NCBI GenBank assembly: GCA_019054805.1
Contig: JAHQIY010000011.1
Location: 2,981,001-3,045,000 of the forward strand
Reading direction: 5' to 3'
Source of the DNA: Brachionus manjavacas
Taxonomy: Eukaryota > Rotifera > Eurotatoria > Ploima > Brachionidae
DNA length: 64,000 nt
Shown here: positions 51,930 through 61,836 of the stretch, piece after piece
Numbering within the stretch: position 1 is the stretch's first letter
Layout: each line of letters starts with the position of its first letter
Translations under genes and position numbers: made by a program
Notes under the pieces: model-generated
Databases searched by the model: none
Told to the model about the DNA's origin: nothing
Seen by the model: only the letters and a program-made list of their open reading frames with translations

Positions 51930-52340
51930 TTTAGACTCTTGACCCGAAACTAAAATTTGCAGACCATTTTAAGGAGATTGTTAAAAAAGCGTCTTCCAAA
52001 ATTAATATTTTGAGAAAAATAAAAGGTTTTAAATGGAGTTGCTCGATTTCTATTAACAAAACGCCTTACAAATCGTTGATAAGATCCCTATTTGATTATT
52101 GCTTCGTTTTTCTAAAATCTGGCACTCAAAAAATAAAAAAAGATCTGCAAATTTTTCAAAACAAAATTCTACGAATTTTTAAAATTTTTTCCACTTAAAA
52201 CAAGTATCGACACAAAAACACCTAACATAGAAAAAATTGATGAAAAAACAGGACAGCCGAAGCCTTAAACAGGTTCCAAACACCATTGGGAAGCGTTTTT
52301 GAAAATTTTTAATCCTAACTTTATTTATTCAAAAATTTAC
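51930..52340 (+). mobile_element. Jockey-like LINE C-terminal fragment
   Basis: TLDPKLKFADHFKEIVKKAS, INILRKIKGFKWSCSISINK, SLIRSLFDYCFVF and LQIFQNKILRIFK match the C-terminus of the Jockey-like LINE at 46925-47440. The frame stops at 52198. The 3' region is split by the MITE at 52350-52792. Confidence 0.7.
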
Positions 52341-52349
52341 TAATAAGAG

Positions 52350-52792
52350 GATGTATAGACAATGAGGATATTAAAAATTTAAATTCCTTTAAGTACTTTT
52401 TATACTTTATCATAATTTAAATTTTTTAAGCCCTGTTCCTTTTTTTACTTTCTGTTCTTTTTCGGAATATTATTATATCCTTGTTTCTTTTTTGACTTTA
52501 TGTTCTGTATTTATTGGTATTAAAAAAGGGTTTTAATTTATCAATATTTTAATTATAAATCTTAAATTTAACTAATATTTTTCTTACCTCCAGCATACCC
52601 GAATCCCAAAAACAGGGCTCCGCCCCGGATCCCGTTTAAGTGTTAATATAATGATTAAAATTACCATTTATTTCAAAAAGTACAGAAAGTACAAAAAGGA
52701 ACAGGGCCAAATAAATTTAAATTATGATAAAGTACAAAAAGTAAAAAAAGGAAAATTTTTTTTTAAAAGTTTGTTTTCATTGTCTATCCATG
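52350..52792. mobile_element. 443-bp MITE with perfect 8-bp target-site duplication
   Basis: The flanking direct repeat AATAAGAG lies at 52342-52349 and 52793-52800. Termini GATGTATAGACAATGA (left) and TCATTGTCTATCCATG (right) begin inverted arms of about 110 bp that include TTTAAATTATGATAAAGTA-type sequence and GGAACAGGGC/GCCCTGTTCC. The 8-bp duplication suits hAT-type elements. The GC-rich middle (GGGCTCCGCCCCGGATCCCG) is unusual here. No coding sequence. Confidence 0.88.
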
Positions 52793-52984
52793 AATAAGAG
52801 GGCTGAAAAGAGGGATTAAACCACTCGAAACTACCCTGGAGTCCAACTCCTAAACTATTTTTCAAATAAATAAACAAATTAATTTAGACTCTTTAGAATA
52901 AATTAGTATCTAGAATTTTTCGAAATTAATTTTAAAATTTGAATTCAAAAATATTAAAGCTTTGGATTCTAATGAAATCAAATT

Positions 52985-53250
52985 AAGATAGCAGTACCAT
53001 ATTTCCTTGATCGATTTTGCAGAAATGGTGCATGGAACAAACACCATTTATTTTTAATCCATTCACCTTTATTTTAATTTTTGGAAAAAATCTCAAGCTT
53101 TAATGCCACATTCAACTTTAAACACTTAAGAGTAAATTTTTAGAGTTATAACATGAGTGAAATGGCATTAGTTCCATGCATCAAATCCAAATTTCTGTAA
53201 ATGAAGGTTCAATATCGAACAAAGGAATAAGGTACTGCTATTTCTCCTGG
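52985..53250. mobile_element. Imperfect inverted-repeat element (about 265 bp)
   Basis: AGCAGTACC with TATTTCCTTGATCGAT and GCATGGAACAAACACCATTT on the left recur inverted on the right, reading GCATGGAACTAATGCCATTT and AGCAGTACCTTATTCCTTTG on the minus strand. It looks like an old MITE. No clear duplication at the ends. Confidence 0.6.
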
Positions 53251-53344
53251 ATATATCAAAAAAGGAGAAAAATAAAATAATTTATTTAAAAAAATTGAAA
53301 TTTCCAATACTAAAGATTAGAATTTTGGATAATTTTATTAATTT

Positions 53345-53420
53345 TTCTATCATTTTCGAACTGATGCTCCTTCAGATTAAAAAATAAAAATCAAAAATGT
53401 TAAAAATAATATAAAATCTA
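53345..53420 (-). mobile_element. Degraded LINE A 3' end
   Basis: The minus strand shows CTGAAGGAGCATCAGTTCGA, matching the LINE A end with changes. The downstream AAAT tail is not clear. Confidence 0.5.
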
Positions 53421-54137
53421 AAAAAAAGTTATAAAAATGTAAGGAATGAAAGATGCTTCATGTTTAAGTACAATTAAAGAACCAAATAGACAAAAAATAT
53501 CAATTACGAAAAGGAAACACATTTTGCTAGTTGAATTTATATCTATAACTTTTAAAGATAAGTTTTTTATTTTCAAAAACCGTTTAAAGTATTATAAAGT
53601 TATCTATTTTTTCATACAGGAATTTTTTTAAAATAACAAAATAAGACTAAACTTTAAAAAGGATTAAAGCTTTGAATCGGATTTTTTTTCATCAAATTTT
53701 AATTTTTTAAATACTCAATACTCCGAATTTTAAAAAAATTGTCTTTCAATAAACTAAAGAAAAATCCACAACAATTTCAACAAAGTTTATAACGAGTGTT
53801 CTAAGTGGAGTTAATGATACTTATTCACAGCAATGGAAGCACAAAGATACTTTGCTAAAATCTAGTTTAATGTTTATTTTTGTAATCAAAATTAAAATCT
53901 AATTTTCAAAATGGTTTAATTTTTTGTGTTTGAATTACAAAATGTATCTTATTTTGAAATTACATTGAAAAAGTGCCATGTTTCAAATATTTTTTTCATT
54001 TTCAAATAAAAAAATAATTTTAAGTTAATATTGCAAGCATTTTCATATTTGAAATTAAATTCTTTGGTGAAATAGAATTAGTTAAATTTTTAATGGAAAT
54101 TTGGAAAAAATTGGAAATCCTTTTTTATAAAAAACTT
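53421..54137. other. Intergenic AT-rich stretch, no gene seen
   Basis: No recognisable coding or repeat content. Confidence 0.45.
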
Positions 54138-54200
54138 TTAAATAAATTATTTATTTATTTGTTTATCTGTACCGAGCTAATGCTTCTTCAGAATAAAAAT
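54138..54200 (-). mobile_element. LINE A 3' end, truncated
   Basis: The minus strand reads CTGAAGAAGCATTAGCTCGG followed by TACAGATAAACAAATAAATA. It is of the ATTA-loop hairpin subtype also seen at 14505. Confidence 0.7.
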
Positions 54201-54318
54201 ATATGAACAAAAAATTAAGTAAAAAAAAAAAAAAATCTAAACAGTTTATTTAGATAAATATTTATATACAATCGTTGAAAAACTTGGTCTAGTTGGTTAG
54301 GTGAATCATAGTTCATCT

Positions 54319-54444
54319 CAGAGTTTTTTAAAAGCCACAAGTTTCAAGCCAAGTCCAAGTCCGAACTTTTTTTTTTCAAAATTCCGAGCCAAAGACTTTT
54401 TTTTTATGGACTTGGACTTTTTTTGGGACTTTTAAACAACTCTG
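54319..54444. mobile_element. 126-bp hAT-like MITE with near-perfect 8-bp duplication
   Basis: The ends CAGAGTTTTTTAAAAGCC and, on the other strand, CAGAGTTGTTTAAAAGTC are inverted repeats of hAT type. Flanks GTTCATCT (54311-54318) and GTTCACCT (54445-54452) match in 7 of 8 positions. The body consists mostly of repeated AAGTCC/GGACTT motifs and A/T runs. Confidence 0.8.
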
Positions 54445-54879
54445 GTTCACCTATTACGCGAAAAATTCCTGTTCTCAGGTTTAGTGAACTATCAATTCAC
54501 CCAATTTTTTGGATCAGGAAAGGGTTTTCATAAAAAAAGCAAGTTTTTCATGCTTAATATATTAACTTGCAATTATTTTTTTTCTAAAACAAAAAAAAGT
54601 ATTTGAAGCATCGCACTTTTTCGATGTTATTTCAACACTGGATACATTTTGTAATTCAAACACAAAAAATTATACCAAATTGATCGCCAAATTTTTAAAT
54701 ATTTTTCAAGTGGATAAAATTTTTGTTCTCTTTATTTATCATCTTATTTAAAAAGGGCTTAGGATTTATTAAAATTTTATATTTTATTAAAATTTTATTA
54801 ACCCTTTAACTACATTAGCAAACTACTAGATTCACATTTAGAATTAAAAAAAATGATATTGAAAAAAATTTCAAAAAAT

Positions 54880-56035
54880 TTAGTTATGTGGTCGGTCAGC
54901 GTCTTCCATAGAGAAACGCTTGCTCATTCTGCCCAGACCAGGTAGCTCTTTTTTCATAGGCATGGCTGGCAGTAAGCCGATGCCTTGTAAAAAAAATTGC
55001 AAGGCTAGAGCCAACTTGTTGGGCGCTTCCCCGATCACATCAGCAACATCGTCAACTTCAAGTAAGGCTGAATTTGTCAATTTTTTCATATCATCTCTTC
55101 GAGTGTCATACAAAGCTCGATAAAACTTCTTGCACTCTTCCTCAGCCGAGGCTTTTTTGCCCACTATTCAAAACATCAGCATGCAGCTCGCACAATCTCT
55201 CATTAATATTTGTTCGGCTTTTCAATTTCAATTGTAAGCTTTGGTAAAAATTAAAAAAAAAAAAAATTACTTGAAAAATGATTCAATGAAAAGAGACAAA
55301 TTTTTGGCATTTCTGTTATGGTACAATTTGTCTTGGAACTCTTTAATGTTAGATTGGATCAGCTGACTTTCCAGATTACTCTGACCATATCTGTGCCACA
55401 AGAGATAGGCCTCATCGCCCTCCGCCATGTGATGGCTTCTGGCCGGTTCCAATAAGTGATTTATTTTCTCCTTGAAAGTCTGAAAAAATGAAGCAGTTGC
55501 ACCTGTCGGATGAACCAAGGCGGCACCAAGACACCTGTTCGGATATTGCATGGCGAAACGCGCCGCTATGTTCGCTCCAGCTCCTTCTCCCAGCACAGTC
55601 ACTTCGTGTAGATTAAAATGGTTCAAAACAAGAATTAGTTCTTGAGCCAGCTCTTGGACAGTGGGATAAGATCGTTCGAGATCAGGCGCGTTTGGCTCTT
55701 GGCCTGGCAGATCCACATGGATCCAGATGACGCGACTATTCAGTTGGGCCATCTCCGGACAGGAGACTAAGTGCTGAAAAGATGTATCTTGATTAGAAAT
55801 TTAATTTTTTATTTTTAGAAATTATTTTCCAATTTTTACGGTCGCAGCCGACGTCATGAATGGTCATTATGTGACATCGTTGCTGTGAGGCACAAGTTTC
55901 GTCTTGGATGTAGGCCGTAAAGTCCAAATTGAGAACTTTGGAGTTTATTTTAACTGGTTTTAATTCCTAGAGGAAAAAAATTTAAATTGGCCAAGTTAAT
56001 TTTGGATGAATTCTTACATCTGACCTTTGGGACAT
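54880..56035 (-). CDS. NDRG-family protein B (four exons, one frameshift)
   Basis: Proposed exons on the minus strand: 56035-56018 (ATG, MSQRSD), 55966-55840, 55787-55271 and 55217-54880, separated by introns of 51-53 nt with GT-AG ends. Family features: CHIMTIHDVGCDH, WIHVDLPGQEPNAPDL, VLGEGAGANIAARF (elbow without serine), CELHADVL and FFLQGIGLLPAMPM. Exons 2-4 align with all of paralogue A, and the junction before HTSFQ is at the same codon in both. In the last exon, after CELHADVL, the sequence must change frame near 55167 to continue as VGKKASAEEECKKFY: one base too many or two too few. That is a sequencing error, a pseudogene lesion or an unusual splice. Composition is richer in GC than copy A. 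The fourth acceptor has an alternative 21 nt upstream. Confidence 0.8.
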
Positions 56036-56285
56036 TTTAATTTTTTTTTTCTAAATAAAATTAAAAATAGATTTAAAATCTGGTTTAAATATTTGAAGCT
56101 TGTTTTTGATGCCATACAAAAAAATTTATTTTTTAATTGTAGCAATCTTTTTTATAAAAGAAAATAATAATTTTAGAATAAATTATAATCTCTGACTAGA
56201 ACACTCTCTGTATCAGGATTCCTGATTAAAAATTTATAAGAAAAGTCAGCCTCCATCTCATTAGCACCGTTTTTTTAATCTGGTT

Positions 56286-56535
56286 CTAGGGAAAGGAGGA
56301 CCATTGAAAGCACTGCTGAATTTTCAATTATCGCAAACCAGATATAGACTATTATTTTTCCAAGGTACCAACTCACCATCGCCATTCTGTACTGTAGCAC
56401 TTTTCCAACCTTAAACAGTTTTTTAGCCTCCTGGGGCGTCAAAAATATTTCATTATCCAGACCAGTAGTTTCAGCAAAAACACTGACTGGTACAAAAGGC
56501 GTGCCATTTAAACAAGCTTGAAATGCATTCGTCAT
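56286..56535 (-). CDS. Possible small two-exon gene, function unknown
   Basis: An ATG at 56535 opens a frame encoding MTNAFQACLNGTPFVPVSVF, then NEIFLTPQEAKKLFKVGKVL. A consensus donor GTGAGT after 56377 and acceptor TTCAG before 56315 would remove 61 nt and give a 62-residue protein ending QCFQWSSFP. Without splicing, the frame runs to 56275 and adds a hydrophobic segment. The N-terminal composition looks like real coding sequence, but no family is recognised. It lies head-to-tail 250 bp upstream of NDRG-like B on the same strand and might instead be a separate upstream exon set. Confidence 0.45.
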
Positions 56536-57539
56536 TATTTGAATTAAAAAAAAATTCATTTCTTTTTTTAATTAATTTGCGAAGCAATAAAAATAAAAAA
56601 ATCCTCGAGCTTGTTTATTTTTCGATTAGAAAAAATGCTTCGCAGTACGCGCAACAATTTGGTTACTATGTCAAACAGGATCATTAAAATCACTTCATTT
56701 TTATATTAAAAAATTTAAAACTGAAATAAATAAAAAATCTAATCTTTTAGAATTTTTGGCTTTAAATAAACACTAAAAACTCTTCTTGATCTAAATGATA
56801 AAACAACGCTTTTAAATGTTATCGTTGTTTTAAAAACATAATTGATAAAATGAAAGATAAGACTTATGTGACAATTAAAAGCTATCTTTTCTAATAAATG
56901 ACGGCTCTAGAGAGCACCTTTTAAAACAAGCTTGGGTAATTATTAAACCGTGGTAATAAAAATTATTTTAAAACGAAATATTAAATATTCTACAATTAAT
57001 AATAATAATATATTCTTATATTTTCTCTCTCTCTCTCTCTGAGCGCTTTTGTAGGTTTTCTCCTGGAAAAATCAATGAAAATTATAATAATCGAGTGAAA
57101 ACTTAATTTTTGCTGTGTAAAAAATATATTTTATTTTCGCAAAAATTAAGATAAATTTTTCCTACCAAGTTTGAAGATTTTAAGTAGTGAAAAACATGCT
57201 CCAGCACTCGACTTTAAACCAGATTTTCAAAATTTAGTTTTAACATACGAAAAAAAAATTTAAGTTTAAAGCTTTATAACAAAGTTTCTAACTAGATAAA
57301 ATTCAAGCGAAAAACGATATTTTTATCGTTAAATTAAATATTAAAAAGCTATTCAAGATCAATATTAAATTTTATTTCAAAAATCTTCTAAAGATTAAAA
57401 AAAATCATACAATAAAGAAAATATCAAATTAAAAAACAAAAAATTTTGAAAAATAAATATTTTTTACATTAAATTACTAAAAAAGAATCAAAATAATGTA
57501 AATAAGCTAAAAAAATTAAAGTTGAAATTAAATTTAATA
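56536..57539. other. Intergenic AT-rich stretch
   Basis: Contains a (CT)8 microsatellite at 57025-57040 and a TGACGGCTCT start similar to 8114. No gene seen. Confidence 0.45.
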
Positions 57540-57715
57540 AGATAGTTTTAAAATACCGGTCTGGAAAAAAAAACTGATTTCAAAAACCGGTCTGAAAAGA
57601 AAACCGATTTCAAAAACCGGTCTGGAAAAAAAAACCGATTTCAAAAACCGGTTTGAAAAAAAAACTGATTTCAAAAATTTGGTTCGGTTTGGAACCGGTC
57701 GACCAACTCTAGCCT
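57540..57715. repeat. Tandem AACCGGTTT-type repeat, unit about 29 bp
   Basis: Five imperfect copies of TTCAAAAACCGGTCTGGAAA with A runs occupy 57550-57665. The right end reads, on the minus strand, TAGAGTTGGTCGACCGG, a hAT-like terminus. It is probably a motif-repeat transposon end. Confidence 0.7.
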
Positions 57716-57780
57716 GCAGTAATATGGTATTCATCACTTATGTGACCATTTACATTTACTTTAAATGATCTTAATAATAA
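57716..57780 (-). mobile_element. Tiny LINE A reverse transcriptase fragment
   Basis: The minus strand encodes SFKVNVNGHISDEYHITAG, matching the segment just before GVPQGS in LINE A. Confidence 0.7.
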
Positions 57781-57789
57781 TAATCTAAG

Positions 57790-58069
57790 CATTCAATTGA
57801 ATTTTGGCCCGTTTATTTTGGCGGGCTAAATTTTGGCCCGTATAGTAACCGGTCAAATAACCGGCCAACTTTTTGGCGGGCTGTCATTTGCCCGGTCAGC
57901 TTGGCGGTCTAATTTTTGGACCAAAATATACGGGCTGTCAATTAACAGGTAATAAAATAAAAAATTAAGATAATTTAATTAATTTATTTTTATTAAAAAT
58001 TACTTTTTTTTAAATAGTGTTGGACGCGGACAGAGCTAACCGGTCCAGAAACGGGCGGTTCATCGCGGT
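57790..58069. repeat. Diverged GGCCCG/CCGG repeat leading into the satellite
   Basis: Irregular copies of GGCCCGTTTATTTTGGCGGG, CCGGTCAA and GGCGGTCTAA. At 58016 a TAGTGTTGGACGCGG motif resembles a hAT-type terminus and may mark the original left edge of the array. Confidence 0.6.
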
Positions 58070-59280
58070 TGTTGGCCCGTTTATTTTGGCGGGCTAAATT
58101 TTGGCCCTTTTAATAAACGTTTAAAAATAAACGGGCGGTCCATGAAACCGTTCCAATTTTGGCGGGCGGACTCTGGCCCGTTTATTTTGGCGGGCTAAAT
58201 TTTGGCCCGTTTAATAAACGTTTAAAAATAAACGGGCGGTCCATGAAACCGTTCCAATTTTGGCGGGCGGACTCTGGCCCGTTTATTTTGGCGGGCTAAA
58301 TTTTGGCCCGTTAAATAAACGTTTAAAAATAAACGGGCGGTCCATGAAACCGTTCCAATTTTGGCGGGCGGACTCTGGCCCGTTTATTTTGGCGGGCTAA
58401 ATTTTGGCCCTTTTAATAAACGTTTAAAAATAAACGGGCGGTCCATGAAACCGTTCCAATTTTGGCGGGCGGACTCTGGCCCGTTTATTTTGGCGGGCTA
58501 AATTTTGGCCCGTTTAATAAACGTTTAAAAATAAACGGGCGGTCCATGAAACCGTTCCAATTTTGGCGAGCGGACTCTGGCCCGTTTATTTTGGCGGGCT
58601 AAATTTTGGCCCTTTTAATAAACGTTTAAAAATAAACGGGCGGTCCATGAAACCGTTCCAATTTTGGCGGGCGGACTCTGGCCCGTTTATTTTGGCGGGC
58701 TAAATTTTGGCCCGTTTAATAAACGTTTAAAAATAAACGGGCGGTCCATGAAACCGTTCCAATTTTGGCGAGCGGACTCTGGCCCGTTTATTTTGGCGGG
58801 CTAAATTTTGGCCCTTTTAATAAACGTTTAAAAATAAACGGGCGGTCCATGAAACCGTTCCAATTTTGGCGGGCGGACTCTGGCCCGTTTATTTTGGCGG
58901 GCTAAATTTTGGCCCGTTTAATAAACGTTTAAAAATAAACGGGCGGTCCATGAAACCGTTCCAATTTTGGCGAGCGGACTCTGGCCCGTTTATTTTGGCG
59001 GGCTAAATTTTGGCCCGTTAAATAAACGTTTAAAAATAAACGGGCGGTCCATGAAACCGTTCCAATTTTGGCGGGCGGACTCTGGCCCGTTTATTTTGGC
59101 GGGCTAAATTTTGGCCCGTTTAATAAACGTTTAAAAATAAACGGGCGGTCCATGAAACCGTTCCAATTTTGGCGGGCGGACTCTGGCCCGTTTATTTTGG
59201 CGGGCTAAATTTTGGCCCGTTAAATAAACGTTTAAAAATAAACGGGCGGTCCATGAAACCGTTCCAATTTTGGCGGGCGT
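58070..59280. repeat. 101-bp tandem satellite, 12 units, dimeric higher-order pattern
   Basis: Unit starts recur every 101 bp (for example CTCTGGCCC at 58171, 58272, 58373, 58474 and on to 59181). Units are almost identical except at two sites: GGCCC followed by TTTTA, GTTTA or GTTAA, and GGCGGGCGG or GGCGAGCGG. From 58373 to 58978 the types alternate strictly, giving three 202-bp dimers. Each unit holds inverted GCCCGTTTATTTT / AAAATAAACGGGC and a CGTTTAATAAACG palindrome. No long ORF. Its GC content contrasts with the flanks. Confidence 0.92.
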
Positions 59281-59389
59281 TAATTTTGCCGGTCAACTTG
59301 GCGGTCTAAATTTTGACAAAAAACAGGAAATAAATAAAAAATTAAGCTATCTTAATATATTTATTTTTTAAAAATAAAATTATTTTTTA

Positions 59390-60518
59390 ATTAGAAAAAA
59401 AATAAAAAAAATCTACGAAAAAAAATTTTATTTAAAAAATAAAAAAAAATAAAAATCTTATTTAAAAAATAAAAAAAACAAAAGATAAAAATTTTATTTA
59501 AAAATAAAAACAAAAAAAAATTTTATTTAAAAAAAAAACAAAAGATAAAAATTTTATTTAAAAAAAAAACAAAAGATAAAAATTTTATTTAAATAAAAAA
59601 AAAACAGAAAAAATTTTATTTAAAAAGAAAAAAAAGATAAAAATTTTATTTAAAAAAAAAACAAAAGATAAAAACTTTATTTAAATAAAAAAAAAACAGA
59701 AAAAACTTACTTTAAATAAAAAAAAAACAGAAAAAATTTTATTTAAATAAAAAAAAAACAGAAAAAATTTTATTTAAAAAGAAAAACAAAAAAAAATTTT
59801 ATTTAAAAAAAAACAAAAAAAAATTTTATTTAAAAAAAAAAAACAGAAAAAAATTTATTTAAATAAAAAAAAAACAGAAAAAATTTTATTTAAAAAAAAA
59901 GGAAAATAAAAAAAATTTTATTTTAGAAAAAAAAAAAATTTAAATTAAAAAATAAAAAAAACAAAAGATAAAAATTTTATTTAAATAAAAAAAAACAGAA
60001 AAAATTTTATTTAAAAATAAAAACAAAAAAAAATTTTATTTAAAAAAAAAACAAAAGATAAAAATTTTATTTAAATAAAAAAAAACAGAAAAAATTTTAT
60101 TTAAAAATAAAAACAAAAAAAAATTTTATTTAAAAAAAAAACAAAAGATAAAAATTTTATTTAAATAAAAAAAAACAGAAAAAATTTTATTTAAAAATAA
60201 AAACAAAAAAAAATTTTATTTAAAAAAAAAACAAAAGATAAAAATTTTATTTAAATAAAAAAAAACAGAAAAAATTTTATTTAAAAATAAAAACAAAAAA
60301 AAATTTTATTTAAAAAAAAAACAAAAGATAAAAATTTTATTTAAATAAAAAAAAAACAGAAAAAATTTTATTTAAAAATAAAAACAAAAAAAAATTTTAT
60401 TTAAAAAAAAAAAAAAAGATAAAAATTTTATTTAAATAAAAAAACAAAAGATAAAAATTTTATTTAAAAAAAAACAAAAAAAAATTTATAAAAAAAAAAC
60501 AAAAAAAAAAACAATATT
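59390..60518. repeat. A-rich tandem array, about 30-bp subunits, 90-bp higher-order period
   Basis: Subunits contain AAATTTTATTTAAA followed by A runs with AGATA, CAGA or ATAAAA variants. From 59961 the ACAAAAGATA variant recurs every 90 bp (59961, 60051, 60141, 60231, 60321), so three subunits make one higher-order unit. Confidence 0.85.
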
Positions 60519-60718
60519 TAAAACTATCTGTAGGTTGTTGGTATTTATAGTCGTTGGTACTTTTTGGCCGTTGGAAGTTGTTGGTAATTGATTGTTGATC
60601 AACGTCCAATCAGCAATTACCAACAACCCCAAACCCCAATACCAACAACTTCCAACGGCCAAAAAGTACTACGACCAAAAAGTACCAACGACTATAAATA
60701 CCAACTACCTACATAGTT
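60519..60718. repeat. 200-bp imperfect palindrome
   Basis: AAACTATCTGTAGGTTGTTG at the left and CAACTACCTACATAGTTT at the right begin arms sharing TATTTATAGTCGTTGGTAC and TTTTTGGCCGTTGGAAGTTG. The right arm has two small extra pieces (a duplicated AAAAAGTAC and a CCCCAAACCCC). The centre is TTGATCAA at about 60595-60602. Confidence 0.88.
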
Positions 60719-61070
60719 TCAATTTATTTTTTATTTATTTATAAAATAAATTTTTTTTTAAATAAAATTTTTTTTGTTTTTTTTTTTTATAAATTTTTTT
60801 TTTTTTTTTTTAAATAAAATTTTTATCTTTTGTTTTTTTTATTTTTTAAATAAAATTTTTTTTATTTTTTATTTTTTAAATAAAATTTTTCTGTTTTTTT
60901 TTATTTAAATAAAATTTTTATCTTTTGTTTTTTTTATTTTTTAAATAAAATTATTATCTTATGTTTTTTTTAATTTTTTAAATAAAATTTTTTTCTTCTT
61001 TTTTTTTTTATTTGTTAAGAAAATTTTTTTTTTGTTAAAAATTTTTGAATTTTTGATTTTAATTAAATGA
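60719..61070. repeat. T-rich array mirroring the A-rich array
   Basis: Contains repeated TTTAAATAAAATTTTTATCT and TTTTTTCTG variants, the reverse complement of the subunits at 59390-60518. With the palindrome between them, the two arrays can pair over more than 300 bp. GCCGGC/GCCGCC motifs near 61126-61145 echo the satellite side. Confidence 0.85.
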
Positions 61071-61154
61071 TTACTTTTTTTTAAAATAATAAACATTTAA
61101 ATTGTTTTAAATTTTTTATATTTTTGCCGGCTTTTTTGCCGCCTGTTTATTTTA

Positions 61155-61836
61155 GAACATTCACGTCTTGATTTAATAGCGTGGCACCATTGAATAAGTT
61201 TAAAAAAAAGATTTTCTATTCTTATTCAAAAAAAAAACTCTAAATTAATCTAATATCCAACATAAATATATAAAAAGAGAGACAGACATGTGGCACATAA
61301 GGTGTTTTAGAAGCTTATTTTAATATTTTAATTTCTTTATTTTATTTAATTTTTTTTCTGTAGGATTTGTTTTAATGATAATTTAGAATATTAATTGTGA
61401 AGAATGATCACAGAAAATTATTGTTAAAAAAATTTAAAGCTTAATTGATTCAAAAATTAAAGGAAAACTATTATATATGTGCGATGGTAATTAACAAAAT
61501 TTTTTTCCACTTAGTATTGCGGCCATTTATTTCTTAATAGAATTTAGAAGATTACAAATTTAAAGACTATGAGTATTTTAAAACTTATGCTGGTTTTCAC
61601 ATCGTTTAGAATAAAATGGGATCTCTAGAAAAAATTAAAAAAATTAATATATAATCAAAAAATTTGATTTTTTAAAGCCTACTTAAAGTTATGAATGTGT
61701 TTTTTAATTTTATCTTACCCTTTTATTTATTCTTTATTTATTTTATAATTTTTTAATTGATGTTATTAATTTTTACTATCATTAAAAAAATATTTGGTTT
61801 AATTTGATTTATTTGTTAAAATACTTATGTTTATTT
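61155..61836. other. Intergenic AT-rich stretch
   Basis: No gene seen. It should hold the 3' terminal inverted repeat of the adjacent hAT element, but I could not define it. Confidence 0.4.

Noticed and set aside
53446..53631. 61-codon plus-strand frame
   Set aside because: AT-driven composition without any family signal or splice context.
57534..57737. 67-codon frame over the AACCGGT repeat
   Set aside because: It is a translation of a tandem repeat into FLKSVFFSNR-like units; no evidence for a protein.
58070..59280. CRISPR-like regular repeat
   Set aside because: Units are head-to-tail copies with no unique spacers, in a eukaryotic context; it is a satellite.
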